From Rotaria sordida (lineage: Eukaryota > Rotifera > Eurotatoria > Philodinida > Philodinidae), in contig CAJNOL010000156.1 in assembly GCA_905250125.1 (NCBI GenBank), forward strand, positions 1 to 64,000: 64,000 nucleotides of DNA. Reading direction: 5' to 3'. The stretch's first letter is position 1, and each line of letters begins with the position of its first letter. Shown in pieces: positions 38,742-51,367 of this stretch. The notes beneath the pieces are model-generated. The model was not told the origin of the DNA. It made no database searches and saw only the letters and a list, made by a program, of their open reading frames with translations. A program made the position numbers and the translations under genes.

Positions 38742-41598
38742 AGTATGTCTAAAATATCATCAATTATTTGCCCAAAGAAAGGAAAGGTATGTTTATAGAT
38801 GATACGTCATCAAAAGTAGTCTTTGCACTATTCAATGCTTTTGGGGTTTTTTCTTCACTTTTTTCTTGACCTACCTTTCTATGTCAGCGGGTTACAAATA
38901 CAATGATTTTGCTATCACTCGCGTTAAAGAAGAGAAAAGCCATGACTGACAAGCATTAAGAAAAAAAAAAATATATGAAATGATTATTTTTTTTATTTAT
39001 TTTATGTTGCATGCACAAATTCCTTATGTGCGTGTCTATGTATGCTATTAGTTAAATAAAAAGAAACAAAATAAAAGAATATTTGTCTTTCGAAACTTAT
39101 CTGCGTAATTTTAACTGATATTAAATAAGATACTTTTTCATTTTGTTTTTTGATGACGTAAATGATACTGCATTTGAGATAGACGTCAGCAATATGATGA
39201 TAAGAAATTTAAAATGATAAAAAAGAATATGCTAATATATCTAATCTATAAAGGAACGTTGTTTTAAACAATAATTATTATGAAAAAGATTCCAATGAAT
39301 ACTTTTAAAATATCGATATGAGATAGAATGAAAATATTTCTGTTTATTTATTTATTTAAGGATGATTATAACAATTAATTATATTTGACAGTTATTGGTA
39401 AAAGATATTTTATTGATTTAACACCATGTCATAGATTTGATAAAAAAAAATAATTTATTCAGACAGGCAAAAAGAAAAAAAAGAATATGAAAGAATATTC
39501 TTGTATGAAAAGAAATAATCAAAATTAAGTGTAATGATGAAATCAACTGTAGACATTACGCATAAACTGGTAACCTACTTATTAATGATGTTCTTTATAT
39601 TTTACAAGAATTTGAATGAAAATATTTGATGAATAAATCCCAAATCAGCTCAAAAAGTAATTCATATTTAAAATAAATGTTTTTCTTAGAATTAAATATC
39701 TTAATAGAGAATGGCGTCGTTTCATCGAGGCAGCAAACTTGATCATTTTCTCTAGATTAGATAAAAAAAATAAGGAGAATAGGAATTTATGCGTAATACG
39801 ATTGAGTTACAATCAAATACTAATCTCTTTAGTCTTAATCAAGTGTGAATATATATTTAAAACAATGAAAATGAATAGCGATTCTATTTTTGTCAGTAAA
39901 TGTTAAACTTCTTTGATAATGATTACTCTAAAACGAGTATTCTATTATGTGCATCAAAACATATAGTGCCTACCAAAATTATTCAACGTAATTTATATTC
40001 AATTTTTTTCCGCTGTTTCAAGCATTAAAAGAATTAAAATAATTATTTGAGTAAAGAAAAATATATACAAGAAGAATATTAAAAAGTAATAAAAATATTA
40101 ACGAGATTCTCATAGATTAAATTCTTAAAAAACCAAATCTTGAGTTTCAAGACTACACGAAACGATAGAGAAAATAATTCTCTACACAATGAGACATCTG
40201 CAAGTCCGATAGAATTTTTTTCGCTGAGATAAAGCACTTTGATTCAAGGTACCAAATTGAATGTTTAATAGATAATGATACATAGATGACTTCATCTCAG
40301 TCAACAAGAATTGTAAACAAATCGAGGACATTTCTTTTTATTTTAGAGGATTGTTTGCTCTATTGAACAAAATTATAATTGCACATTCTAGATGCTGAAA
40401 AATTGGGATTTCGGTTTTCTGAAAATCTCCCGTCATTGAAATCTGATAATTATTTTCATTTTCTTATATTTCTTTTTGTATAAATTTTTTGTCTACTCGA
40501 ATTACTATTTGTATTTTTTTTAGTGTTTAAGACAGTGGAAAAAAAAACTGAAAATAAACTTTGTTGAATAATTTTGTGTTGATACTATATTGATCTTGAA
40601 ATAGGACATTTCATATATTAATATGCACATTTTTATGTTACTTTTACAAACTTATGATTATTAATATAAATCAAATAATATCACATTATGTTTGGACTAA
40701 CTATAGAGGTTTCATTTTAATCCCGAAGTAAATCTAGAATTTTCAAAAAGAAAAGTATTTTCGAAAGTTTATCTAACGAGGAAACGCTTTCAGCCGATCA
40801 ATCGATTTTGAATTCGAACTCAATGCATAAAGTAGAGTTTTAGTCTTTGGCATGATGAATACTAACAAATCAAATGACGACATATCGACCTTAGATCTTA
40901 CTTACTGACAGACCTATTTGTCAACGAAATGCCCTGAATATTTCCTTCTCCAGAAATGAAAATACCAAGAATCAGTTGTATTCCATGAAAGATGCTAGAA
41001 TTTTCTGTTTTTCTGGGATTGTAATATCTCGAAAAGGAGATGTTCTTTTGAATTGAAATTGTCAGTGTATTCTACTGACAAATAGATCTGTCTGTAAGCA
41101 AAGTCTCAGATCGAAATGCCGTCATTCGATTTGTTGGTATTTACCATGACACGGGCTAAAATTCTAGTAGAGTGTCTATAACTTTGGACAGAAGACCTAA
41201 GGGAATTTATCCTTTTGAAGTTTTTCATATCTCACTGAACTCTACTTTATGCAGTGAGTTCGAATTCAAAAGCAATTGATCAGTTGAAAACATTCCATCG
41301 TAAGATAGAATCATTTTAATTGTGTTAAGAAAATTTATATAGTGGAAAAGAATAATTTTGGCGATATATTGGTATTGAGCGCCCTCTTTTTCGTAGCTTT
41401 GTAGTATTAAAATCTGAGTACAATTTCGATCCAATGAAAATGTTCTGTTTACATCATAGAATTACAAAAAAGAAAGAAAGAAAGATTCTCTTCGATTAGA
41501 ATCATTTCAGTTCATAGCTTTCTGATAGTCAGTCACTCGATATAAAACAACCTTGTATTTTTAGGTATATATATACACACACATTTTCTTCGATAAAA
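38742..41598. other. Intergenic region between the calmodulin-like gene and SSRP1
   Basis: 2.9 kb, AT-rich, without a supported exon. It contains the fold-back element at 40775-41300. Just before the SSRP1 start is a short AC run (about 41574-41582). Confidence 0.5.
40775..41300. mobile_element. Fold-back element between the calmodulin-like gene and SSRP1
   Basis: Arms about 40775-40931 and 41078-41300. The clearest pairing is TTTTGAATTCGAACTCAATG with GCATAAAGTAGAG at the left against its complement near 41240-41285. A second block, CTGACAGACCTATTTGTCA, pairs near 41080. The loop is about 150 bases. No protein is encoded. This is the only fold-back in the window lying outside a gene. Confidence 0.7.
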
Positions 41599-44500
41599 AT
41601 GGCTGCAATGGAGTTTGATGATGTTTATGAAGAAATTCGTGGTGTTCTTGTAAGTGTTTGTCTTTTTTTTGTGTATTAAATTATTGGATTCTTTATATTA
41701 TTGTTTTTTGTCTATAGAATCCGGGTCGTTTAAAATTGACATCAAATTCAGTTGTTTTTAAAAATTTACGAACTGGTAAAGTTGAAACAATAACTAAAGA
41801 TGAAGTTGAGAATATTAAATGGATGAGACGTTCACGTGGTTATGGCTTAAAATTTATTACAAAAAATGATACATCTTTACGTTATGATGGTTTTAAAGAT
41901 ACAGTTCGTATTTTTCTAATAATCGAAAAACAAACAAGACACTATGTATTTTCTTTTAAATAGGATATTGATCGTTTAAAAGAATTTATGACAATTAATT
42001 TTGGTAAAAATATTGAAACACAAAAAATGGCAGTTAATGGTTGGAATTGGGGAAAAGTATCATTTGGAAGTAGAAAAAAAATAAATAAATACATTATTTC
42101 AAAATAATCGTTTGTTTTGTTTTTATTTATTTAGCTGGCAATCTTTCATTTGAAGTTGATCATAAACAAGCATTTGAAGTTCCATTAAAAAATGTTTCAA
42201 ATTCAAATAAAGGAAAAAATGAAATAACACTTCAATTTCATCAGGCTGATGATGCTAAAGTATCATTAATGGAAATTCGTTTTTATGTTCCACCAGGAGA
42301 TGTTGATGGTGATGCAGTTGAAGTAATTATTAAATCAGAAAATTATTTTTGTTTAGTCTAGTTTATATACGTTTAGGATTTCCATCAAAATGTAATGAAA
42401 GGTGCTGCTGTATTAACAGCTAAAGCTGGTGATGCTATTTGTAGTTTATCAGATATCAATTGTCTTGTACCACGGTATAAAAAAAGAAAAAGAAAACTTT
42501 TAGAACAAGAAAAAAAAATTATACAAAATTTTTTATTTTAGTGGTCGACATGAATTACGATTCTATCCAGGCTTTTTTGATTTACATGGAAAATCATATG
42601 ATTATAAAATTCCATATAATCAAATTACACGTGGTTTTCTTCTTCCACATAAAGATAATCGACAGATGTATTTTGTGGTAAATTAATATTAATCAAGCCT
42701 ATTAGGAGAATACTAAAGAGAGAATGTCGTAGTGTTAAATTGCTTTTGAAATGAGTTTTTATAGAGAAAGTTGAAAAGAATTTATGACCATGGGTCTTTT
42801 TTCTTGAGTTATGAATAATTTAGTTTGTTTCTTAAATAAAATGCTCATCACTTTCAAAATTGACTTTTGAGTTCAAATCTTCGACAGATAAAATTCTCAA
42901 TGGGACTAATTCATTAAGAAAATATGACATTTCATAATATCGTCTATTCTCAGATACTAAGGCTGAAAATCCTGTTATGCAAAAACAAGCTAACTTCGCT
43001 GTTATATTTATAGGAGATATTAGAAAATCTAATACTGTCACAGTGAACTCAGTGTCTTATGTAGATTATCTCTTTCAGGGGGCGAATATCTATTTTTGGG
43101 AGCATAGAAACATAGTACATGTTAAAAAAAATCACAAGATCCAGGAGAGCCAACCCGATTTTTGAAGTGACACCGTCCACTCGATCCTTAAGCTGGATAA
43201 AGCACTGAGTGAACTAATTCTATGGAGAACTTTGGTTATGCAAAGTTTGAACTGAATAGTCAATTTTTTTGGTGATTGAAGGAGGACTATAGCGTTTAGT
43301 TTAAAAAAACAAATCATAAGTGTTTTTTATATGCATAAATGCCAATATTTCTTTTTAGCTTAGTTTGGATCCACCAGTAAAACATGGTCAAACACGTTAT
43401 CAATATATTATATTTGGTTTTAAAAAAGAAGAAGAAACAACAGTTGAAATTTCACTATCACCGTATGTTAATCTATATTAGATTGTTTTTCGATTGAAAA
43501 ATTTTTATTTATCTTTCTTTCAGTGAAGTTATTCAAGAAAAATACGGTAATAATCTTCATAAAGAAATGCAAGGTCCTTATCATGATATTGTATCACGTT
43601 TATTTCGTGCTATTACTGAACAACGTATAACTGTACCTGGCTCATTTACTAGGTAAAGAAAATCTTGCTGTTTAAACAAAAAATAATTGATTATTTCTGT
43701 CTTTTTTTTTTTGAATAGTAAAAGCGGTGCTAAATGTGTTAGTTGTGCATACAAAGCATCAGCTGGTTTACTTTATCCACTTGAACGTGGTTTTATTTAT
43801 ATAACCAAGCCACCAATATATATTCATCATGATGATGTTGCTTCATGTGGTTTTAATCGTTCGAATACAGCTACTGGTCGTACATGTGATTTTGAAATTC
43901 AATTAAAAAGTGGTGGATCACATGTATTTAGTAATATTGAAAAGTAACATGAAATAGTTTTGTATGTAAAAATACGAAAATGAAATTCATATTTTATTTT
44001 TTTAGAGAAGAAGCTAAACCCATGTCGGATTTTCTTAGTTCAAAGGATCTTCGTATTCATGCTGCTAGTAATTGGGTAATTGAAAATAATACTCATTTAA
44101 GAAAAAAAACAGAACGATTATTCTTTTTTTAGGATAAAAAGATTAATTATACAGTAGATAAAGATCGTGATATTTACTTAGAACATGTACAAAATGAAGG
44201 TCAAGAACGAGAAGATGATGATGTAAGTTGTTTTTATTTAAGGCAAAAAAGAGGAATTGATATATGTTTGATTTATAGGATGAAAGCGATGATGAAGAAG
44301 AAGATGAAGACTTTCAAGGTAAAAAAATAAAAGACTTTTTTTTTATTATATTTTTTCGAAAACAAAAAAAAAACATCTGTTTTGATATATTTCAGGTGAT
44401 GAAGAAGAAGATGATGCACTTGAATATGATAGTAATGCATCAATACATTCAACTGAAGATGAAGATGAAGATGGAGGTAAAAGTCCATCAGCATCGAAAA

Positions 44501-44637
44501 AACGTAAAAAACCTGAATCATCATCTACTTCGTCAAAGAAAAAATCGGATGATCCCAAGAAGAAAACTAAACAAAAAGAATCACCAACCAAAAAACCACC
44601 AAAAAGCAAAGAAAAAGTTGAAGACGATTCTGATTAA
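41599..44637 (+). CDS. SSRP1: SSRP1 / Pob3-type subunit of the FACT histone chaperone, no HMG box
   Basis: FACT loosens and rebuilds nucleosomes during transcription and replication together with SPT16, in the nucleus. Thirteen exons give 554 residues. The order matches SSRP1: N-terminal PH-like domain (FDDVYEEIRG, VFKNLRTGKVETI, KYDGF-like RYDGFKDT), VNGWNWGKVSFG, LQFHQADDAKVSLMEIRFY, the middle double PH domain (ELRFYPGFFDLHGKSYDYK, FLLPHKDNRQMYFV, YKASAGLLYPLERGFIY) and an acidic stretch (DESDDEEEDEDF...). The protein then ends in a Lys/Ser-rich tail (KKKTKQKESPTKKPPKSKEK). Animal SSRP1 usually carries an HMG box after the acidic part. None is seen here, as in yeast Pob3. The donor at 41904 is GTTCGT, fixed by phase and homology. 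Confidence 0.93.
42830..43330. mobile_element. Diverged fold-back element in SSRP1 intron 6
   Basis: The intron 42678-43358 is ten times the gene's other introns. Its left part (TCAAAATTGACTTTTGAGTT..., from about 42855) pairs imperfectly with the complement of its right part (around 43220-43275). Divergence of the arms suggests an older insertion than the 2351-3190 element. Confidence 0.5.
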
Positions 44638-45423
44638 TTATATAGCAAAGATTTTTCTTTCATTTGTTGTATCTTTGTGTAAATATCACTATTACAAACA
44701 CATGCTTATTTTTTGTTGTCTAGATAAAAAATTATCATTTAAGAGTAATATCTATTAAAATATATCATGAACATTTATATCAGCATTATCAATTGATTAT
44801 ACCCATATTTGATTAGAAAAAAAAGGTGGTTATACTCAAGAATGATCTATTTACAATTCTCATTAACCAACAATGAATGATAAGAAATCATGTGTGACAT
44901 TGTGAAATACTTGTGATTTGAATGATTAAAGTATAAATATATTCAATAGTAAATTATCAATAGTTTTTGTTTCGGGAATCCATTTACTTATAATACATTC
45001 TTTAAATCAATTTTGATGATCTCAACATGAGGAGTAGCAGAATTCTCACAAACAGAATTTAAGACTTCTGTATTATGCATACACTTATCATTATTTACAT
45101 TCACAATCTCTTTATATAAATAAAATTCTTATAATAATCTAATAAAACAATAATAATTATATTATGAATTCTATTCATTACATGAAAAATCTGTCAGAAT
45201 TCTGATTTCGTAGCAGAATTATCATCCGTTGCATATACTTAATTCTAACTTTTTAGCAGAGTTGTGTTAGAATTTTGATTTTCTAGCAGAATTGTGTTTC
45301 ATCACATAATATGAATGTTGTTGTTTTTTTCTTCAGTATTTTTTTCGAATAAAAATTTCCTCATTAAGACCGCTCGTATGTCAATAAATAAAAAGTTACA
45401 AATCGAACGAAGAGTATATGAAA
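44638..45423. repeat. Intergenic region with repeated AGCAGAATT-type units
   Basis: Between the SSRP1 stop and the fossil zone. Between about 45040 and 45300 several short direct repeats of the type GCAGAATTNTGATTT occur, the clearest being CAGAATTCTGATTTCGTAGC near 45197. A related unit in opposite orientation lies near 54118-54155, on the far side of the fossil zone. No coding sequence is seen. Confidence 0.4.
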
Positions 45424-45870
45424 CTAATTTAATTGTTTTTTAGACATAATATCGCGCAATTTAGCATCCCAATCAGTAGTCCCTTTAGGTAAGTTCAATT
45501 GATTAAAATTTAATGTATGAGTTGAATTTTCATCGATAGAAATCGGAATGTTTTTTTTGACAAGTTGATAAATATTGAAATGTATTATCAGCCAAGTAAC
45601 AAAGAGAGACACCATGAACTGCAGGAATTGTAGCAGCCTGTGAAAAAAAAACTGTGTATTACGCGATTTCTAATACAATAACAACTGGCAACATCATAGA
45701 CGAATGATGATGATCTTCTAACCATCGATAGGTTTTTCAAAGGGAACAAGATCAGCATGGATAGTGGAACACATAGGTAATTCAAATTATTGATAATTTA
45801 AGCATATTGTTTTCGCCACGAAAACGTCTGTTCTGCAGCCTGCGTATTGACATCTTTTAGCACTAAAAAT
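45424..45870 (-). pseudogene. Possible remnant of a KDZ-type transposase C-terminus
   Basis: Minus-strand reading near 45800-45850 gives VNTQAAEQTFSWRKQYA, like the N-T-x-x-x-EQxFSW signature I recall from Kyakuja-Dileera-Zisupton (KDZ) transposase relatives. Frame then changes, and a last piece near 45424-45490 reads TTDWDAKLRDIMSKKQ. No whole frame exists. It may instead belong to the neighbouring fossil. Assignment is weak. Confidence 0.25.
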
Positions 45871-46904
45871 TAAAATGAGTTGATAATAGGAAAATAACTA
45901 CAATACAAATGTGAATCTTTATCTGGGTTCATTGTTTTTCGACAGAGCACTCCAATATGATTACGAAAATGGCTTCTGTCAACACTAGTGAATCTTGAAT
46001 GAAATAGTACCATTTCAATCGTTTGTACGAGTTCGGTGTCACTATGATTTTTTATATAATTGACAAGATGATACCCGGCATCATAGACACAGGTGAACGC
46101 CAATAAAATTAAAAAACCTAAGGAGAAAACAGAATCAATGTAATTGATCATTCAGGATCTACAAGGTCTTGGTTGTTGTGGAGTTGAATCAACTATAAAA
46201 TTCACTGCATAACGTTCAGGGTCTTCATGAATTGGTTCAACCATAATATCAAAATTTGATGTTCTTGGAATAGCAGCAGGAACAAAATCTGAAATACATC
46301 CATTACAAATAAGCATCGAATGAGAGATATATATCTTTTGTAGTCTTCTCTTTAGCATATCATAACTACTAGGTATAGGATAATTGGTAGTAAAGACAAA
46401 CCTTGCTTTTAGAGTAACAGTGCGATCATCAACACCTTTTCTAGATAATACTACAGGTTTATAATCCATAAGTGATAAGATAGTGCTTAAATAACACAAG
46501 TATCTAGACAACTCGAAATCCTCAAATTATATCCATTCGATATCATTAGAGATTGTACCGACCAAAAATGGTGATGGATCACCAATTTTTCAAACTTTAT
46601 GACCTTTCAAGCAAAAAACCTATCAGCTCTGTCTTATCTAATCCTGAAGATCTCTCCACATAAAGGTGTCTAACGCCATTAATTAATTGCATAATTTCAT
46701 TAGTTACTGAACATATTCTATTGGGTTCTAATACTCCACAGTTGTTTTTTTCTTATCGATGTAAATCAGTCAAATGGTTTTCAATAATAGTACGGAGTGC
46801 AAAGAAAACTGACCCCTCGAGATTGTAATGTAATTAAATATTAATTAATAATTACAAAAGAACTGGATTCTACAATAACAGTAATAATAGTGAATGTACA
46901 ATAT

Positions 46905-47151
46905 CGTATACATGATTTACTGCCGTAGGATTTACTACCGTAAACAATCTTTATAAGGCACGCTTTGTTTACATGCAAATTTTAAAAAGACTATAATTAA
47001 ATTCGAGCTACTTCATTAAAATTATATTCATTCATCAATTTAAAAAATAATCATCTCAAATATTTATTTGTTGAACTGTTTTTCTTTTCTTTTTGTTCCC
47101 CCATCCCCTGCTCTGTTTAATTGAGTAAACTAATCACAAACCACAATTATG
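46905..47151 (+). repeat. Left terminal inverted repeat of the F-box element
   Basis: 247 bases matching the complement of 52455-52701 almost base for base. Near the outer end two related units occur in tandem, GATTTACTGCCGTAG and GATTTACTACCGTAA. They could be transposase binding sites. Further in is a shared GCTCTGTTTAATTGAGTAAA block. Confidence 0.9.
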
Positions 47152-47410
47152 AAGCAATTTTGTGCATTTTGAATCTAATGTCCATGTTTATTTTCATATT
47201 CCATTAACAAAAGGCTTTGGATAATTTTCAATATAATACTTGTGATCTATAGTCTTGCCTTTATCTATACGCAGAATCATTTGATTTAAAGAATATACTA
47301 AACAATGTTTTGGTTAAAATCTGTCTCCATGAACAACAGTCTTTGACAATTCACCTTCAATAAGCCAATTAGTACTAGATGACTTATGACTAAACTATCT
47401 AAAATAAATC
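47152..47410 (-). pseudogene. Fragment of a mariner/IS630-type transposase
   Basis: On the minus strand a broken frame reads SKTVVHGDRF ... MILRIDKGKTIDHKYYIENY ... KLLHNCG, like the central part of mariner-family transposases around their catalytic Asp residues. Stops interrupt it. Its last codons run into the inner edge of the left terminal repeat, so the repeat's inner edge may derive from a mariner copy. Confidence 0.4.
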
Positions 47411-47814
47411 GATATCACATCACTAGTAATGCTAGAATACAACTGATATGATCGAACAAAATTTCATTAAATTTTTAAAACAAATGAAATATAATTAGGT
47501 CATGTGGTATCCAAGGTAGCTAAAATTTTTTTAGAAAAAGAGGTCAAAAAAAAACTTTTAATAAATTGTTAGAAAGGATTGACCTTGATATAAATAATCA
47601 TAGCAACTATCCTCAACGTTTGATAAAATAAAATTGAAAATATCTCTGCATCTTTATATTACTATTTAATGTTCTTAGAACTTTTGGTCTGACCTAAGTA
47701 TAATGTTTTATAAATATAAATTTTCTGAAATTTATATACATAATAAATTAAATGTAAATGAATATCCCTAGGTTATATTAAGATTAAGCAATTTTTTTTT
47801 CTAGATAAATAAAT

Positions 47815-48365
47815 ATGGAACATTTATTAAAAATTTTAAGAAGACGAAACAGTAAAGTACTCGAAACAGAATTTGATTATCTGTTCCTATTTATTTACGG
47901 TTATGTTGTCGATCGTTTTTCATCAAATGAAATAAGAAAAATACTTTTCTTAAAAATATATTTTTTATTTTTTCTAAAGACAATCTACAATATAATCGAG
48001 TGCAGTAAAAAAGATGACGATTACTACAGACTCGAATGTAATATTAATGGAAAAGATACTACTATTCATATTACAAATAATCTGGTAGAAAAAGAAGAAA
48101 TAATTACTCTTCATGCATTACAAGTAGGATATAGTGAAATGAATTTAAAAAATCTTTTTTTTTTATGAATTGCAGATTGTATCAGAACTGATTCAATTAA
48201 ATGATTTTGTAAAAAGGAAAGTTAAACATTGTCAGTAAGATATTATTCTAAAATACGCATTCGCATTTTTAATACACCGATATTAAATGAGTATTTGTCT
48301 TTTCTAGATATCAAAATTTACACGTGTTGGACGTGATGATGAAGACATTTTTTGATTCTTTATGA
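47815..48365 (+). CDS. Small protein of unknown function carried by the F-box element
   Basis: Three exons, 47815-48123, 48176-48234 and 48308-48365, separated by introns of 52 and 73 bases with GTAGGA/GTAAGA donors and GCAG/CTAG acceptors. All phases agree, giving 141 residues. It starts MEHLLKILRRRNSKVLETEF, has a hydrophobic middle (FLKIYFLFFLK) and ends DVMMKTFFDSL. I do not recognise the family. Codon use and intron style are like the host's. Lys/Arg-rich stretches near both ends could suit a nucleic-acid or membrane contact, but this is only description. Unlike the neighbouring fossils it shows no sign of decay. Confidence 0.55.
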
Positions 48366-49332
48366 TCAACAATTGATAATGAACAATCATCATTTTTTCT
48401 TTTTTTTTTCAAGTTAAAAAAACTGCTATTTTTTTTTTCTTCTATTGTACTGATGTTCTTTCTGTTTTTTTTGTTGGTTCATACGTACTGTCATGTCCAT
48501 TGGACATGATGCATCCTCTCTATGGTTCTCTTTATTTTCTATCATTTTGTTCTATATCACGATTGATTTTACCTTTGAAAAGTTTATCTGATATCAACTC
48601 AGATGCATCCACTGATTAGACTTAATCTTTTAAATTTATCGAAAATATCGTTTATAGCTCATTTATTGAAATAAGAAAATGGTATATGAATTTTCTAGTA
48701 AAATCTTTATTTGAAGCTTTATATAGAGTTTATCATAACGAAGATAAACAATGATATACAATTTAATACTTGTTAACTAAATTTTGTGACATATCTAATC
48801 GATAGAATATTTGAAATATAAAACAAAAATTAATTTTTTAAATTGGATACTTTTAATGAAAAATTAAACAAAGTTTGTTTTCATAAAACATTTGCAACTT
48901 ATCACAATATTCTTAAAATAATTGATACATGAGAAAAACATCAACATTTATATATTATAACTGATCTTTATCGTAAAAAGCATCTAGAATATTATATATT
49001 TTATTTTCATCCATATTGAATATTACAAATTTTTAATGTTTCAAATGAATACAGAAAGAAAACGAAGAAATGATCATCGTACACAAAATATCTCTCCAGA
49101 ACTATTCATATTTCTCTCATATGTCATATTAAAAAAAAGACACATGAATAACAATAACATTCTTCTAATCATAAATTCATTAAGTTATGAACAATTTAGA
49201 CTATTGAAAAATGCATTATTATTGTTATTGTTGACGACATCAGTCAAACAGAATAAACGGACAGATATACATATATATATATATATATATTGACTTTTCT
49301 ATGGTTGAATAAAAAAATAAGTGGAAATAAAT
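48366..49332. other. Spacer between the two cargo genes
   Basis: About 970 bases of AT-rich sequence. A GT/T-rich stretch lies at 48390-48480. A short TA run (49265-49290) precedes the F-box start. No further exon is supported, although the F-box promoter must lie here. Confidence 0.45.
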
Positions 49333-51367
49333 ATGAAAAATTTATGTATCGAATTGAATGATTTACCTGATGAAATTCTTTTGATTATATTAAAAAACCT
49401 TGACAATCTTGAGGTACTTTATTCTTTTCAAGGAATCAATGAACGATTTAATAAAATTATACATGATCCAATATTTACAAGTCGTTTAAATTTTCTCAAA
49501 TGGTCACCCAATAAATTTATCAATAAATTTTCAGATATAATAATTGATCAATTTTGTTCGAAGATTTTACCTAATATTCATATGAAAATTAAATGGCTAG
49601 ATCTTGAATCATCATTTATGAAAAATATTCTACATGTTGCCGATTATCCTAATTTATATGGACTCGGTTTATATAATATCGAAGAAGAGACAGCTAAATA
49701 TATTTTTACTGGTAAGGAAATCTCAATAGAATTATTTTAATTTTAAACAGAAAAAATATACATACTTTGAAATTATTAATATAGATGAATATATTAAATA
49801 AATTTCATTTCTAATTTATATTTAACTATCGAATGGTAAAAGAAAAAAAAAAAGAATCATATATACAAATTTATATATAGAAAAAAAATAAAATAGAAAA
49901 TATTTTTCTAATTAGTAAAAAATAATTATTCATTATTTTTAAGAAATTTATTATAGATTATATATAAAAAAGATAATTGAGGTGAAGAAAAGATAATGTT
50001 TGAAAAAAAAATTCTTTTTCTGTCAAAATTTTGATCCTTGATTATAATCAGTATATGTAAAATAGATTAAATTGTTTAATACTATCTATGTATTTAGACG
50101 AAAAACTTATATCTTCTATTTTTAAAAATCAAATTACAACACTTACTATTGCTATTGATCCAGATAAAAAAGTATGGTCGACAATGGAAAACATATGTAA
50201 TCAGATTTTTACTGTATTTATCAATTTAACTCATTTAATATTTTGTGATGCATCATATAAAGATAATGTTCGATTATCATTTAAAATTCCATCTCCTAAT
50301 TTTTCTTCTTCATCTCTTTTGGTATTAAATATCAAGGTTCAAACTTTTGATGTATGTCTTTATATTCTTGATGGTCGTTTCGAACAACTTCATACACTTC
50401 ATATTGAATTGGCTAATATTTCTTCTTCATCAAAAGAAATTGAAAATCAAGTTAGTTTTACAAGAAAATAAATTTGACTTTGTTTTTACTTTTATTTCTC
50501 TAGAGAAAAATTTCAAATCTTAAATATTTTGTTTTATCTTGTTTGTTTAAAACATCATCTTACAATGAATTAATTTTACCACTTCTTTATCGAATGTCAA
50601 ATTTAGAAAAACTTGGTTTGGATCTAAAAGTCTCTGTTGAAGAAACATTTATTGATGGACATAATTTAAAGAAAAATATTCTCAATCATATGTCACAATT
50701 AAAACAATTTACATTTGATATTCGTTCGGTTATATATATTAATAATGAAATGAATTTACCATCAAAGGAAGATATTCAACGAACATTCAATGATTTTCCA
50801 TATACAAAAATAATATCTTGTGTTGATTATTTTCTAGAGTATAAAGAGGGTTTATGTCATATTTATTCATATCCATTTTTAATGAGACATTACGAAAATG
50901 TAACAAATAATTTTCCAGCTGGATTATATCCATATGTTCGTGTTGTATCATTATATGATGAATATCCTTTTGAACATGAATTTTTTATTCGAATATCTCA
51001 ATCATTTCCATTTATGGAAAAATTATTTATCAATAATCGTTATGCACAAAATCATAAACAATCTTATAAACTAATGAATGATAATCAGAATTTATCAATT
51101 GTTAAATATAATTATCTTATTGAACTTCAAATAGACCATCGAACTCATGATAATTATATCGAAGAATTTCTATGTAATATGAAAACATGTTTCCAAAAGA
51201 ATATTCTTCTTGATGTCCAATATGAAGCATTACAAAGAGTAACACATAATTTTACAAGAGATGATACACGAATTAATTGTACCAAAATAAATCAACTATG
51301 GATATATGGAAAATTTGAATATTCAAAAACTTTACAAGATTATTTTCCTTTTGCAATTATAGATTGA
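49333..51367 (+). CDS. F-box protein with diverged leucine-rich-type repeats (rotifer-expanded family)
   Basis: Three exons, 49333-49711, 50098-50450 and 50504-51367, give 531 residues. The N-terminal F-box reads LNDLPDEILLIILKNLDNLE then VLYSFQGINERFNKII (about residues 7-44). F-boxes bind SKP1 and recruit substrates to SCF ubiquitin ligases. The rest is a long alpha/beta region rich in Leu, Ile and Phe, with irregular repeat-like units (for example LPLLYRMSNLEKLGLDLK, MSQLKQFTFDI), suggesting a solenoid substrate-binding part. Bdelloid rotifers have very many such genes, from established general knowledge. It lies wholly inside the 46905-52701 element and is intact. The in-frame GTG 12 bases upstream was not taken as start, since ATG follows. 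Confidence 0.8.
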
